A stretch of DNA of 64,000 bases from Rallus limicola (taxonomy: Eukaryota > Chordata > Aves > Gruiformes > Rallidae), in NCBI GenBank assembly GCA_022605955.1, contig JAKCOZ010000005.1:50965762-51029761 (forward strand), written 5' to 3'. This document shows, piece after piece, positions 23,893 to 37,499 of the stretch. How positions within the stretch are numbered: position 1 is the first letter of the stretch; the number at the start of each line of letters is the position of its first letter. The position numbers and the translations under genes were made by a program. The notes under the pieces are model-generated. The model was not told the origin of the DNA. It searched no databases and saw only the letters and a list, made by a program, of their open reading frames with translations.

Positions 23893-26800
23893 AATATCCT
23901 TTAGTAGCACTGGATGTAAAAGCAGCCCCATTTTCACTCAGAGTGAAGACAGTGAGGTGGCTGGTTGTTTTATCCAGTGTATGGTATAAAGACTTTTTAA
24001 TGACCCACAAGGAACATCTCTTTAAAGTAGCCTGCCTGCTTTGCACTTTAATCTATTGGGTTACAAAATGCAGGAAAAAGAACAGAAAAATATCTCTTTC
24101 TAAGCTACGTCTGCTTAACCTGTTTCACTACAGATTAAGCAGCAGACAGATAACAGGCTTGCTCACTAGGGTTTTATATTGTGCCACTTTTATTTTCCTC
24201 ACAGCTTTGTTGGGACTTGATTGCCCATCAACAATGCACTGGCAGAGAGATGTCATTTCATATGACTTAGCTACAAGGCACATCTTGGATTCCCAAATAC
24301 TTGCATTCATTGTTCCATTCACAGTATATGGTGTCCACTCCCTTTTGAATAAGGACAAATATTTTTACATATGCAGGTCATCAGATAGCTCAAGCTAATT
24401 CTATTTTGACTGGATACTGAAGGACCATACTCAGAAACCAGTCACATGGATTCCTCCTCCTGCCTCATTGTCCACACTTCTTGACAATCAGTCAGTTGTC
24501 CTTCTTGGCTTTTTTTCCTTGGAGCAGCTGAGTAAAGCCACATGCTCTCTGGATAATCAAACAGCTGATCCTCGAAGCATGCATTGCCAGTCATGACTCG
24601 GTAGATATGGAGACACTATCGCTAGCTGGCCTTATGATATGCTCCTCGTGGCTACTGAATAGGCAATAGCACAAAGAGATGAGGGAGGACATTCAGGGCA
24701 CATGCACAAACCTAAAGTATGGCATGGCAAAGTATATCTTTGTTTACAAGGCATGTGTCGCCTTAAGCCAGGTCTTCATTTTTTGCACCTGGATGTCGCA
24801 TCCTTGAGTACAGTAGGCCTGCACCTATGCATTTCACCCACAGATGCAGTTTCTCTATATCCTCTCTTTAAAATTCTTATCTTTCACAGAGGAAACTTGA
24901 TGGAGATCCATTGCCTAGACTAAGGACAGAAAACATGCACAGAGACCCCATTCTTCCCTTTAATGAGATGCCATCTCCATTTAACTAGTTTCTGGCAGAA
25001 TTTTCAAGCGTTGCAGATCTCACATTCCAATTACATCAGTTGGTATTTTGCTCTTTGGCAAAGGCCACCAACTTCAGCAGCTTGCTGCATTCACTAACAG
25101 TAGCAGAGATTACCTATGAAACAGGGCGACAGGCCTAAATAAGCAAGTTACACGCAAGAAGCCAGATCCTTGGCCCAGCTGGGGCTGCTTTGCCCAGCTC
25201 CGGCAGCACAAAGCTGTCACCAAGCCAGCCCAAACAGCTGTTGGAGGATTCCCTTGGCGCAAAAGAATTCCTGAATGGCAAAGAGCCACTAAAGCAACTC
25301 CTACACAATCTCACTCACTGGTCCCCAGAAATCCCTGACAGCTGGGATGGCACAATGGGGCCAGAAGCACCTGTTACCATTCAGAGCAGGCTAAAGGCTG
25401 CTCTATAGGGCAATGAATGGCAAAACGAGGACCCAGCATCTTTGGGAGCACACAGAGGCCTGCCTTTATCACCTCACATCCAGAGCCGGACGTGCACCGT
25501 GGGAATATTTTTTCAAGGCACTGCTATGGTAGAGTCAGAAACTCAAGACACTCCATGCTCTGTGTTTTCTGGCATTTGCATTTGAGGAGACTTCAGAGAG
25601 GGAAGAAGGAAGCCTGAACTCCTGCAGGGGGAAGGAGCCTGGAAGCAGTCAGCCTTCATAGCTTGGCACCTGTTAGTATGAACCCACTGGAAACCTCAGA
25701 TGGGAGCCTCCTGCTACAAACTTGGAGCTGTCTATTCTGAAAGTGAATATTGTAGCTTGTACACCTTATTTAGTTTGGTGTTTCAGGTAAAACCCAGGGC
25801 TTTCTCTCAACCTGCAATCCCAGATGGGCCTACTAGAACCTTTCCCTTCATCTTGCTTGCCACCATGATCAGCTGGCCTTTGGCAGTTCATTGTTGTCAC
25901 TGCCCCCAAAGAGTCATCTTGCTCCCAGCTCTCCTCTCAGTCTAACACAACCCCCTGTCATTCCGTGCTTATCTACCACAAGGTTCCTTGCTGATGCTTT
26001 TAGGCATTTTGCCCTACTCAGATTTTGAGCCTGTGCTACTTTAATTATTTGTCATGTGGGAACCGATGAGTTCCTTAGAAACACAAAGGTATCCCAGGAG
26101 AGGATGCTGGGTGTAGTGGTTCCTCCAAATGGACATAAAAGGGCTCTGTGTTGTGGTATGCTTCTAGAGAAGGTGTAAAGCAGAATTAAGTCCTTGGTTA
26201 TGCCCAGGTTTGAGTGCTAATGTTTTGGACAATTTTTTTTTTTTTTTTCCCAAGGATAAGCCTGAAGTTCTAAAATAAAATCTATATCAATGGTGCATGG
26301 AGAAAAATAAAGGAATCATTTGCTATTTTTATTTCATCATACACACAACAAACTCCAAATAAGTAAAAACCCTCCATCTCTCATAATAACCCTCAGTGCT
26401 CATCATGGGATTCATCCACAGTCCTAGACACGCTTCACTCAAATGACAGTATCAGCATCAAGATTTCATGCAGCATCTGAATGGAGCATTGTCTTTGTGC
26501 TGTGCTCTTAACACGCTCTTGCTCTTATTAATTGGGTACTTAATAAGAATTTGTGAGGAATCCACCTTTCATATACTGCCAATGTGAAAGGGATTAATAT
26601 TGAAGAGATCTAACAAAGGACACAAAGACAGGCCCTGACCCGGAGACCTCCTAATCAAGGACTCAGACAATACACAACAGGTGAATACCCTGGTAGGATA
26701 AATGGAGACAGGAAGGAGGAATGGAAGACAAGTGCACTTGCCTAAGCTAATAATCACAGTGATCTCAAGAGTCACAGGTGGTCACTAGCTGAACCCATGA

Positions 26801-28827
26801 TTCAACAGCCAAAAAAGTTCAGTCCAAAAGCTTAGAAGATGAATGTGCTCTATGTGAGCACAATTCACATCATTTTAAAGCCACTGGAAAGACTCACATT
26901 AATGAGGCCTGAGGAAATGAAATATTTACCTATTGGTTGTAATCATTAATGGATGCAAAATTCATGGATACAATAAAGACAGGGGTTTTATGTGTGTTCT
27001 AATCCCTCAGTGACTGTTCGCAGCAAATACCTCTGCATTCCTCAGGTGATAAATTACCTGTGTCTTTCACTCTGAACTGCTAGAAGGGCTACTGCCCTTC
27101 TGGACTCCCTTTTAGTAGGAATCGTTTCTGACACCAGCAAGCTGCAGGAACCAACTAACTTTCATCCCAAGAAATGTTGCTTCCTAATATACTAACTGTA
27201 TTCAGAACAATCACTTTCAACCTGTACCTAGTTTTGAAGATTGGTATTTTCTGAACTGAAGTTTGCTAGTGAACTTAAAAACTTGTCTAATCCTTCCAAG
27301 CACAATAGCTGGTCTAGTAAAAGTTATTCCTTCTCAGTATAAATATTGACCTTCCTAACTCTTAACTGGATGCTCAGAAATTTCAGATTTTTCACCTTTC
27401 CTGGAAAACTTGTTCCAAATGCAAAGCAAACCTGGCATTTTATTTCATTGAGTCAATGATTTTCCATTGCAGCTCAGAAGAGGGTCAATCAGAATAATGG
27501 AGCTGGGATCAGGTAAGCATGCAATCAGTGAGAGATCAGAAAAGGTGAGGGAGACAAAGAATATTCTGTTTAAGAAGAAAGCAATTATCCAAAGTTTTTG
27601 ATGAAAAAACTCTTTCCAACTAGGACATGTCACCAAGATGTTGCAAGTTAAGGTAAGAAATGATGGTTGCTACCAGCAGACCACTGGTTTTGTAGGCAAA
27701 GAAGAGTTTGCAAGCATCTGTCTCTGTTTTGGACAGGATACAAACTCCCTCAATGTATTTCAGAAAGGTGCTGCTGCCACAGAACAGAACTCTGAAAACA
27801 AAGTCCTCAGCAATTTTGTGTAATGCTGCAGCATATGGATATGACAGGAGTAACTAAATGCTGAGCCAGTGGAGATAGACTCAACAGCTCACGTCCACAC
27901 TACAGAGGGTTGCTGGTGTAGCCACATTGGGCAGCGCATAGAGGTGTCCCTTCCTCACACAGGTCTTACAAACAAACCCCTTTGCTTTGTTTTTCTGGGA
28001 TAACACTGTTGCCTGTGGGCTGAGGGTGGAGGTGAAAGAAGTCACACTGCCAAAAGCGCAGTTTTCCTGATATAAGCTACATTCACAATAGGGCGTTTTG
28101 CTGGTGGAGAATACTGTTAAAGCTGTATTGGCAGAGTAGAGGGATGTGGACCTGATCCGAGAGACGCTGGCAGGTTTGCATACTGTGTATTATCCCTTTC
28201 CAACCTTCTCTTCTGAATAAAAAATGGTGTGGAATCTAATTTCCTCTCTGAATAAAACATGAATATAGATAAGACAAAGTAAGGACCCGAAGACCACAGC
28301 AGCACACTTTCTTGTGCTTCTTACTATTCAACATCATGGCAGCTCACATATAGAGCAGCTCTAGAAACCATCTGTCATTGAGCAGCTCTTTATTCAAATG
28401 AAATCAACTGTGAAGTAATCATGGTTCTCATTTTTATTATCTCTCCTTACAGTGAACTCGATTAAAATCCAGCGCACGGTATGCAAACAGGCTGTTGTAA
28501 ATTTGTACTCTGACAAAAGGGGAAAGAAAGTGATCTGCCCACGTGCCTAGAACTTTGTCATTATACGTGGGGACAAAAAAAGGAAGGGGCATACTGGGTT
28601 GCATAAACAAGTTTGTCCGGACACAAACTGTCCTAGCCCTATACAAAGGCCACGTCTGCTGCGTGACACCATCAGAGGGGCCGAGGAGAAGCCAGTTTTA
28701 CTAGCAGATATAAAAGGCTTGGGCATGTTCTGAATAAACTAGATAGCCTGGCTTCAGCAACACGTGCTTTAAAGTCTTTTGCCCAGGAGGATGATCCGAG
28801 CTTCTGAGGAATGAACTCAAAACAGAC
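23893..28827. other. Unique non-coding sequence, no gene seen
   Basis: A plus frame of 151 codons (23943-24398) starts about 50 bp after the CR1 and has hydrophobic stretches. It resembles no family, and its length is within chance expectation for 64 kb. A T-run of 16 lies at 26233-26248. An exon-like micro-frame at 28453-28547 is discussed under findings. Nothing else is supported. Confidence 0.5.
26233..26248. repeat. Poly(T) tract, 16 bp
   Basis: Uninterrupted T-run preceded by 'ttttggacaa'. No retroposed body is recognisable on either side. Confidence 0.95.
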
Positions 28828-28910
28828 GTGATTCTCCTTTCACTTCTGGCGGTGTAAATGGGGAGTGATTCCATTGTATGGCTGGTATGAATGAGACTGG
28901 GAAACAGTCC
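28828..28910. repeat. Ancient palindromic repeat fragment
   Basis: 'gtgattctcctttcacttct', 'ggcggtgtaaatggggagtg', 'attccattgtatggctggta' and 'tgaatgagactggga' resemble an old sauropsid repeat. Its consensus alternates GTGTAAAT, 'gagt.actccattga' and a mirrored arm ending near 'gaatgagag'. It is probably a relic of a non-autonomous DNA transposon or SINE. The family name is not known to me, and the match is from memory. Confidence 0.4.
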
Positions 28911-29103
28911 CAATCAGTCAATCATTCCCTGCTTTGTCTATTCATTAAACCCCTCTTCTCCTCTGCACAGATGGCCAATGTACTATTGTACTCTAAGAAC
29001 TGGCCAAGTTAAAAAAACAACAAAAAGGAATATGCCTGACAAGTCAGCAATAAATGTTTGCTTTTAAAAAGAAAGGGGTGTATTAGCCTGCTTCTGCAGA
29101 TAA

Positions 29104-29237
29104 GATTTACGCTGTACATATACGCATATGTAAGTAGAGACAGATATGTAGATACACACAGATATGCAGAATATATAACATACATACACACAGGCATATG
29201 TGTGTATGTGTATAAATATATATATATATATATATTT
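29104..29237. repeat. Compound TA/CA-type microsatellite
   Basis: Alternating purine-pyrimidine DNA: 'acatatacgcatatg', 'gatacacacagatatgc', 'catacatacacacaggc', 'tgtgtatgtgtataaata', ending in a nearly pure (TA)n run at about 29216-29235. The open frames across it (Tyr/Ile/Val/Cys-rich) are artefacts of the repeat. Confidence 0.9.
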
Positions 29238-32097
29238 CTTACTCCAACGCCCACAGATTTCCCAGCACAAGGCAAAAGGTGTGATTTATTTTTTTTCAAA
29301 TCGTAGTAGCTAGCTCAGCATTAACAAAAACATTTGTGCCCTGGAAAAGGCACAGCCAGCGGGGGAACCTGCAAGCAACATGAATTTGGTAGAGAAGCAT
29401 TTTGCAGCCATTGCCACCTGAACCCAGGGGCTCAGCCATGCAGGATGTACCGCAGCTCTGGGGACTCGGCTGCAGACAGCACTCACTCATCCAACCCGAT
29501 CTTCCTTAACTGCATGCTCCTTGCCTTGGCATCCTGGGACTGATAGTCACAAGAAGCTAGGCACAAGTCATATCAGTTAAGATGCTGTTTCTCATCTCAT
29601 AGTGAAAAGATCTAGCTTTAAAGATGTGGAGTCTGTGTAGGTGACCGAGCAGTGTTTCCCATCAGCTGTTGCTTTGCAGAAAACATGCTGAATCTGGTGC
29701 ATAACTGAAATGGCTTTGCATGTCATAGAGGTACATGGAGAATGGAGTGGTTTATGCTGCCTGACTGGCCTCTGCTCTCCAGGCACGGCATCTGTTAGGG
29801 GGTTCCCTGCCTAAATCACATGCTGTGAGCTATGGGGAACTTTTCTCCCTCCCTATAGGGCCCTTCATGATGTATAGACACAATTCCCTAAGGATGGATG
29901 ACAGAGCCATGTTGTTCTTAGAGAGGTATCAGACCTGCTAAATACCAGAGAGTTTCATGCTAGCTAATGACTTTTCAAGCTTTTTTGGCCTGGAAATTTT
30001 GAAACACTCTTTGTGAAAAATAAGCATAGGGAGCATTGCTTACAGATAACAGGATGTTCATGGCAGCTCTGGTAATTGTCAGTGTTTCCTGCACAAACAA
30101 AATGTTTCTGTAGCTCTTCAGTGATGAAAATTATGCCAATAAAGAGAAAAGAAGGGAAAATTTGAGAGTATGGGACAGATCTGATCATGCAGGAGGCAGA
30201 TGCAAGAAGAGCAAAGGATCTGTTTCATCTGCAGCAGGTAGGAACCCAAATATGCAGCACCCAAGAAATAAAGGGTTTTACCCAGGCAATAAACAGAGGA
30301 TGGCGATTACTTTGGAGCTGCATACAATTCCTTGGCAATGATTTCATACCCTCTCCTGAGGAATGCTCTGCTGATACATAAAAACAGTATCTTCCCGTGT
30401 CCCACAGGGATTTATGTTTTCGTCAGTCACTCGAGGTGGGGCTGTGGGCAGGGTCAAGCAATCCACCCAGAGGTGAAAATGTGGGAGCAGCTCTCCCTCC
30501 TGCTTCTTTTCTGGGGGTTTCATTCGCTGTGTTTTTAATAATGAAAACCAAACCAAAACAAGAACGCAGCATCTGAAATGTTTAGAAAACACAGGGCCCC
30601 ACTTAGATGAAAGCAAACCGTGTTCCCTCATCAGGTGGATGGAAGTCTTCACCCTCTATGTTTATCTGCTCCCTGCTAACCTCAATTCACCTTCATGGCA
30701 TCCAGGGAATCTTTGCTACAGGGCTCATGTATCAAAGGCTGCAGCTTCTGAATGTCTCATTGCCCCGTGCCTCATCAGATTAGGTTGCTGCACATCCTTC
30801 CATTGATCCGGTGGGCTTTGGATGTGGGTCCTTTGTGACTTTTCCAACCAGCATGTTGTGACTTTTCTCGGAATTGTTACCTTATTTTGGACACACATAG
30901 CCCACCCCTCATACAACCTTGGATTCTTTAAAAATATCAGCACTTGGAAACAAGTCTCAGGAGCTCCCCAGCTCCCCTCCACCATGATAACTTCACCCTT
31001 AGTGCACACAGAGTGGAAGGCAGCAGAAAAAAAGGGGTGTTGAGCTATATGGAATTGAAGACAGTTGGGAAACAGAGGAAAGGAGGCTTTGGGGTTCTCT
31101 TCAGTCTCTAAACAAATGACTCATTCTGCTGCTGAATGGCAGGGACTTTTTAACAGGTAATCTAGAGGGTAATCTAAGGGCAAAAAAATAGGAGGTTCAG
31201 ATTTGTCCAAGCTACCGACCAGTGCTGACTGGGTCAGACAGCTCTCTACATGCAGGATATACACAGCTGCCACACAGAATTTGGAACAGTTCTTAATGCT
31301 GAACAGTTGAAGAAGTAAGACATCTCTAAAAAAACAAGCCTGGCTTCTTGCTTTAAGTGTGTATAATCTGGATACATTGATTGTGTAAAAGTGGCTCCTG
31401 GGGCTGGAACTTTGAGGGCCATCACTGCTAGCAAAGAACCTTCATATTTCTGGCCTGAAATGTCCTCTGCTGTCCCAGACAAGGGTGTCTCTTCAGTAGC
31501 CACAATCATTTCAAGTGAACTGAACAGTAGTTTTCAGTCTGTGCAAACGGGGGTATCCCAAGGAAATGAAACATAAACCCGTACATTAAAATGACTTCTG
31601 AAAGTCAACTTGTAGAATTTACCTTTACGCTGTATTTTATTTCAGAACAAACTCAATGCTCCTCTTGCTTCAGGCTGTACATCTTCTTAATACACATTTT
31701 AAAGCTTAATCTAACATTCTTCATTTTGTTGAGTAATTATATGCATAAAGTAACCATCTCTCCGTAGTTTAGCACTACAGTAATTATGATAACTGAAGAT
31801 GACCTAACATGAAAAAAAGCGGACCTGAAAAAGGCTTACATGCTCCAAACCTTATCTTTGTTTTCTCATCCTTATCAGCTGGTTTAATAAAAAGACTCTA
31901 TCTTATCTTCCAAACAACTGCCTTGTTTATATCGTTAGATCATCATGACTTCAGCAACTCTCACATCTTGTCTTCACCTCTGAGAAGAGACACTGTACTC
32001 ATGTTGCTGCCTATAGCTTCTGTACTAAAGCATTATCATTGTCTGTCTTTATGTCACTCTAGCTCTACAAGTAACTAATTTGAGCAGCTTTAGGGAG
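29238..32097. other. Unique non-coding sequence, no gene seen
   Basis: Only short frames with no recognisable similarity (for example 30344-30652 minus, 30725-31009 minus, 31246-31509 minus). No repeats or RNA genes were recognised. Confidence 0.5.
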
Positions 32098-32320
32098 AAA
32101 CATAGAACAGCTTAGGCTGGAAGGGACCTCTCAGTGTCACCTGGTCCAACACCCACTCACAGCAGAGCCAACTTCAAAGTCAGATGCAACTTCAAAGTTA
32201 GATCAGGTTGCTTAGGGTCATATCCAGCTGAGCCTGGAGTATCTCCAAGGATGGAGATGCCACAACACTCAATGATCTGAAGCACTCATTGCTCTCTTGA
32301 AGTTGTGCGATACTTTAATG
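32098..32320 (-). mobile_element. CR1 LINE 3' fragment, about 0.2 kb
   Basis: The plus strand reads 'agaacagcttaggctggaag', 'ggacctctcagtgtcacctg', 'atccagctgagcctggagta' and 'tctccaaggatggagatgcc'. This is the reverse complement of the CR1 3' end plus the distal ORF2 stretch encoding Leu-Glu-x-x-x-Lys. An internal 18-bp near-duplication ('caacttcaaagt' with 'cagatg' or 'tagatc', 32169-32186 and 32187-32204) interrupts the alignment. The inner boundary is approximate. Confidence 0.85.
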
Positions 32321-35300
32321 TGTCCCACCATGCAGCTATTTAGCAGTGAGCTAATGGCAGTTCATGTACAGAGAAACACTGTGCTAGTCCTTGGTCCCTT
32401 GGGGATGTTGCTGTTGCACATGAATTCCTGCTTGTTCCTCAAGAAAATGGCACTTACCTTCTGCACTGGAATAACTAGCAAGGGCAATGTGAGCAGCTGG
32501 TACTTTCATTTTTATCTTCATTTCTCTTGGCTCCAGGAAATATTTCCTACCATTTTGTCTGAGCATTTATCATATTTCAATATGCTTTTTACCCAGAAAA
32601 AAAAATACAAAAAATCAAACCCCCAAAAGTCCCAATAAGACCTCAAAAGACTGCAGTTATAATTAAAAAAAACATTGTAGACTTTAAAATTAACCTGAGG
32701 CAAAATCATAGAGAAAAAACCAACCGTGTTCTTAATCCAATGACTGTTTGCCTGCCTTTGCTTGCATCCAATTTTACCTGATGTTTACTGACCTGAAGAG
32801 AGTTTTCAGCTATTCCACTGGCATGTTACACATTTGTATTTAGAGCTTAGTCCTGTGGACTCAGAGTTTCTTTCACTTATCCACAATGGCTTTCTTTTGG
32901 TTTGAGATGCCACTAGGACGTTACCTGTGAATACTGTAGTATCAAGTGAGTGGATAAGAACAGAAATGGTGGACCTGAGCAGGAGCAGTGTTGCAGAGAG
33001 ATGATTTTGGAAAGGGGAATGAGCTTACACATGACTTATAGGGGGAAAAGTGTGAAGCACGCAAGGGTGTGTCCTGTTCTAGAAGATCACTGTTAAAGCA
33101 AACCCACGTTTTTAAGTGGAAGTAATAAGATACATGTAAAAGAGCACAGTTTGCTCCTTCTAACATTAATACCATTAATAGATAAATGAAAGCACATGTA
33201 TTGTTTGTGGTGCTCACCAGTATTTCAGTGTGTATTGATTTAGCTCTGTATAATACACTTCAGGAATAAAAAACCTAAGAAGTTTACATCGATTCAGGGT
33301 AGGAAATCTTTTGACAACATTTCTGATATATTGTTGATTTCACCTAAATTAGTTTGGATTTTGCTCCAACAATTCTTCAGCCAAAACCTTCCAGGTTTTT
33401 AGACAGCAGCCCATATTTTCAGAGAAAAGATTGACGTTTTCCACTGAACATTGTGTTAAAAGCAATTTATTTTCCACTTTTGTCAAACATTTCCAACAAG
33501 GTATTACCATTTCTCTTCTGACTTCTCTTTGTCCCTGTCTTTGCAAGAACCAAAACCTGTTTTAAGGGATTTGGATAAGAGTCTAATACACTTGCAATTG
33601 CTTTACTCCCACTCAGCTGTCCTAATTCCTGTAGTCCAGATCTCTGGCCCTTCCTGATGAGGAGTTGACTGTAACATGACTCATCTCCTTGACCTACCCA
33701 GCTGTTCTTATTTAATTTCCCTTTGCTGGGTCAAAGACAATCAGATCATTTATTTCAACCTTTCCAAAATGAAGGAAAACTGAAATTTTTAAAGGGCAAC
33801 ATATCATGACCAACGACACAATTACATATCCTCATACACAGATTTGTTGACCTGGATTTTGAGTAGGATTCAGTTATTTGATGTTGATTGATAACTTCTG
33901 TAGATATTTGGATTAAGACAATACCAGAATAAGCATGATCTATCTTATTAATTTTGTAAGGTTGAGGAAAAACTTCCTCTGTGTGGCATTTACACTGGGC
34001 TCGATGTAATATGGTGACTTTTCATCTTCCTATGACAGACCAATTAGCAGTCACATCTGAAAAAAAAGTAACTGGCCCCATTGAGCCAAAAGTATAGCAT
34101 TTTACTGCAGTGCCTTTATATATCACAACAGAAATGTCAATATAGCTTAGGCCAGCCACTCGGGGTTTTGTCTGCCTGCAGATTCTTGTCACGTTCTGGT
34201 TTTTGCCAGGTCTCTAGGAATTTATTATGGTAGGCATCACCCTTGTCTTGGGTGAAACAACACGACGCAAGGATAACAGGATGTGAGAGTTAAACTGGGC
34301 AGGAAAGAAGGATTAATGAGGGGAATGGAAACAGACTGGAAAGAGGAGTTGTTTTGTTTCAACAGGTTGGCCAAGACAGGCGATATTTTTTTGATTTTCT
34401 GTGGCTTAGTGTCAAATACTCCGTTATCAACAAGCAGACAGGAGAAGAAACAATTTGCAAAACATGAACACCTCAGCTTTATGTGTCTGGCACAGATCTT
34501 CCTGTGTTTTATCTATGTTATTTTCCTCTTCAATAATAATACAAAAAACAACCTAATGGAAGAGTACAAGGACAACATGATTGGTGTGATGTATCCACCA
34601 GTTCTTTCTTTGAAAGCAGAAACCTCTGCTTACTTGTTGTAGCACTTAAAAAGGGAAAAAGAAAAAAAAAAAAAAAAGACAAGACAGACCTGGCTTATGT
34701 GTGAAGTCAAGTAGCAGGCCAGCTCTTGCTTGCCTTACTCCCATGAATAAGCCAGCTGAACTTGCATATTTGGTGTGAACTTGACGTGAGAGAAGCTCTG
34801 GAATGTACTCCTGATTTGCAAAGGGAAGTCAGTCCCCAAAAGAAGCTTCACGTGGATCCAGGTGCCCTTCGTGTGTAAATACAGATGGTACCAAAGCCAC
34901 TTCTATTGTGTAAATTAGCTAGTTCTAAGGTGGGGGTTTATGGGGAACTTTGTCCTGCACCGATAAAAGCGAGTGAGCAATTCAGTACAAAAAAAAAGAC
35001 TCAAGGAAAGAATGTGCAGCTAATCCAGATGAAAGACCTACAGGCAGTCTTTAAAAACATGTTAGTACAACTCCCTGGGAAGTTTCCAAATGGATGCCAC
35101 ATCTTGAACATCTTTCGCATCTGTATATCTGCCTTCAGTATGGAAATGAGAGAAGGGAAATGCTGATAGGAAGGTTGAGAGAAGTAAGTTGGGTACTTTG
35201 AGATGCAGTTGTTGTTCTCTGGTGTTCTCCCCCACACTTTAAGCCCCCCATGACAGTTTCTCATTTCTACAGAGATGAATCTGTGCCCTGCCAATTGTCT

Positions 35301-37499
35301 ACCTCTGAAGGGCAGGACTAGTGACAGGTTTGCAGTCCTAGATCTCTTTTGAGATGTGAGTTCTCAGCATCAAGGTCAAAAACAGGGGTCATGATCCCGT
35401 GCCTGCCTATCTATCACAGTGCTCCTGGCTACATGTACTTCTTTTTAGGCATGGCAGATGGTGAAACACTAAAAGTACAAAGGATTACCCAATCCTATTC
35501 AATAGCTGAACTATTTGTGTATTATTGTTATTTTGGAGCAATGGCAGCAGAGTGACACCCTCACTGTCTTTCACTTTAAGCTGCCGTTAGATATGTGAGT
35601 TTGGGAGGCTACCAGGAAAAATACTGTTCTTTACCCTTTTTCAAAAGGCTGCAAAGCATCCCCAAATGTCTTTTCTCCAAATTTGAATGTAAACAAAATC
35701 TATGACTGTTTAACACAATGGCTACAGTATTGCTAGTTTGAAATGTGGTGTGGATGTGCAGACCATTCCTAATAATTTATCAGCCCATGTTTTGTTCAGT
35801 CCAAAACTCTAAAATCTGGATGACGTCCTGAAACTTTATTTGAGACTAAAACTTTAGTGGGGTTCTTCACGAACTAGAATTGGAAAAAACTCCTCTGCAG
35901 ATTTACTGTTGTGCATCATGTGTGAGCAGAGGGGGTTAGAAAGTGAAAGAAGGTTGTCTTATTCTCTTAGAGTGCTGATAATTTTTTTTTTTTTCAGATT
36001 TTAAGGTTTCTTTGTGGTAGTCAAATGCAGAATTTATTGCTGAACTCTAAATCTGGAACAGAAAAGTTTTATGAATCAAACCAGAAAGTGTCTTTACAAA
36101 TTTCCTTAATTTTTAGAAGCCTTTAACAAATACAGCAGGAAGATACAAACTGAACTGTCTCTGTGTTGATATCAGTTTTGATGGAGTAGAGTTCTGAAAC
36201 TTCTAAATCTTTCCAAACCACTCACAAATGTCAAAACAATGTCCCTTTTTATCAGAACCACAAAGACCTCTGATGGAGGTGTGTGCGCATGAGCAGGTGC
36301 TGCCTGGCTCTAGTTTGCCTTCCATGGCAAGAGAAGGCCACAGTTTATCCTGTTATTACAAGAAAAGGAAAAGACAGGGGGAAAAGGAGTTGGACTTCTG
36401 TCTTATAGAGCTGCAGCCCTGCTGTTTGCAGGCTGTTGTGCACACAGGAAGGAGAGGACATACTCTGGTACCGCTGTCACTAGAAAAATTAGGGCGATGT
36501 GTCAGCAGCCAAGAGAAGAGGTGCAACCACTGCTGGAATAAACAGTGCAACTCTGGCCACAGGGGTGAAGTGAAGGGCAGTGATAGCACCAGCAAGGGGC
36601 AGAAGTGGGGGTTCCTAGCCCCAAGGACTTGGTCACCCCTATCCCCTTCTCCAGTGAGAGTGGGTGCACCGCACATCCAAGGGAAGATGGGCACGACCTC
36701 ACGTAGGAAGCTCACAGGTGTTTTGTGGAAGTCGCAGAGCTGACGGCAATGTTGAAGCAAAGAACGCAGTTGTATTATCTTGCTGACAAAGATACAGTCT
36801 TGGCAGCTGATGCAAAGGGAGGGAGTATTTGGGAATACCCACACCCAAGCCCTGTTCTCACAGACGCCAGGGTAAATCTGAAATGGCTCCACAACTGGGT
36901 GAAGGTTTGGCACAATTTATAACCCTTTGGAACCTGTTCACTGTCCCCTAGTGTAAGGATGCATTTTGAGCAGCATCCAGTACCTAGACACAGGTAGATC
37001 TGAGCTGTTTGCTTTTTTTCCCCCTCCATGTGAACAGAAAGCTTTTGACTGTCATCAATGATGATATAAAATGACAGCAACACCAGCAGAGTGAAGGTGG
37101 TAATTTCTTGGGTGCTGGCAATGTCACCAGGGGTATATTCGTTTATGGATAATTGTTTCATAATGCTGACCACACAAAAGGTTCTGGGGCAGCTGTCAAA
37201 TTATGTTTGCTGTTAGCAGATACCCGCAGCAAACCTAAGAACATGATTTTGCACTTGTGCAATGTAATTAGGCAACACAGGTATTTTCCAGCAAGCAAAG
37301 CTAGGCACATTCAGCTGAATACTGGGGTGCTCAGCCTTGGGGGCATAAAAGCAGGGATTGGTCTGTGAAAATCAACAGAAGATATTGAAGCTTTGGTCCT
37401 ATCCTACAGCCTCTTGGACATATTGTCACCACCACATGGAATGCAAGAGAAGCAAATCCCCTCAGACCAGTGTTTTTCAAACTGTAGTTGTATCCATGT
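32321..37499. other. Unique non-coding sequence, no gene seen
   Basis: AT-rich DNA with homopolymer runs (A16 at 34662-34677, T13 at 35982-35994). Two opposed frames at 36228-36743 (plus) and 36356-36913 (minus) overlap in a GC-richer patch and resemble nothing known. A short hAT-like terminus ('cagtgttt...caaactgtag') near 37469 is too weak to call. Confidence 0.5.
34662..34677. repeat. Poly(A) tract, 16 bp
   Basis: A-run preceded by the A-rich stretch 'aaaaagggaaaaag'. No upstream retrogene is recognisable, so it is a simple repeat. Confidence 0.95.

Noticed and set aside
23943..24398. 151-codon open frame just downstream of a CR1
   Set aside because: Not part of CR1, which ends near 23892. 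It resembles no family and its length is within chance expectation.
29009..29306. Tyr/Ile/Val/Cys-rich open frames
   Set aside because: They are translations of the TA/CA microsatellite.
33961..34040. 'gaggaaaaacttcctctgtg', recalling a LINE 'aggaaaaacttcct' segment
   Set aside because: Flanking sequence does not continue the LINE pattern.
36228..36913. Opposed open frames of 171 and 185 codons
   Set aside because: They overlap in a GC-richer patch, with no domain, splice or conservation support from the sequence.
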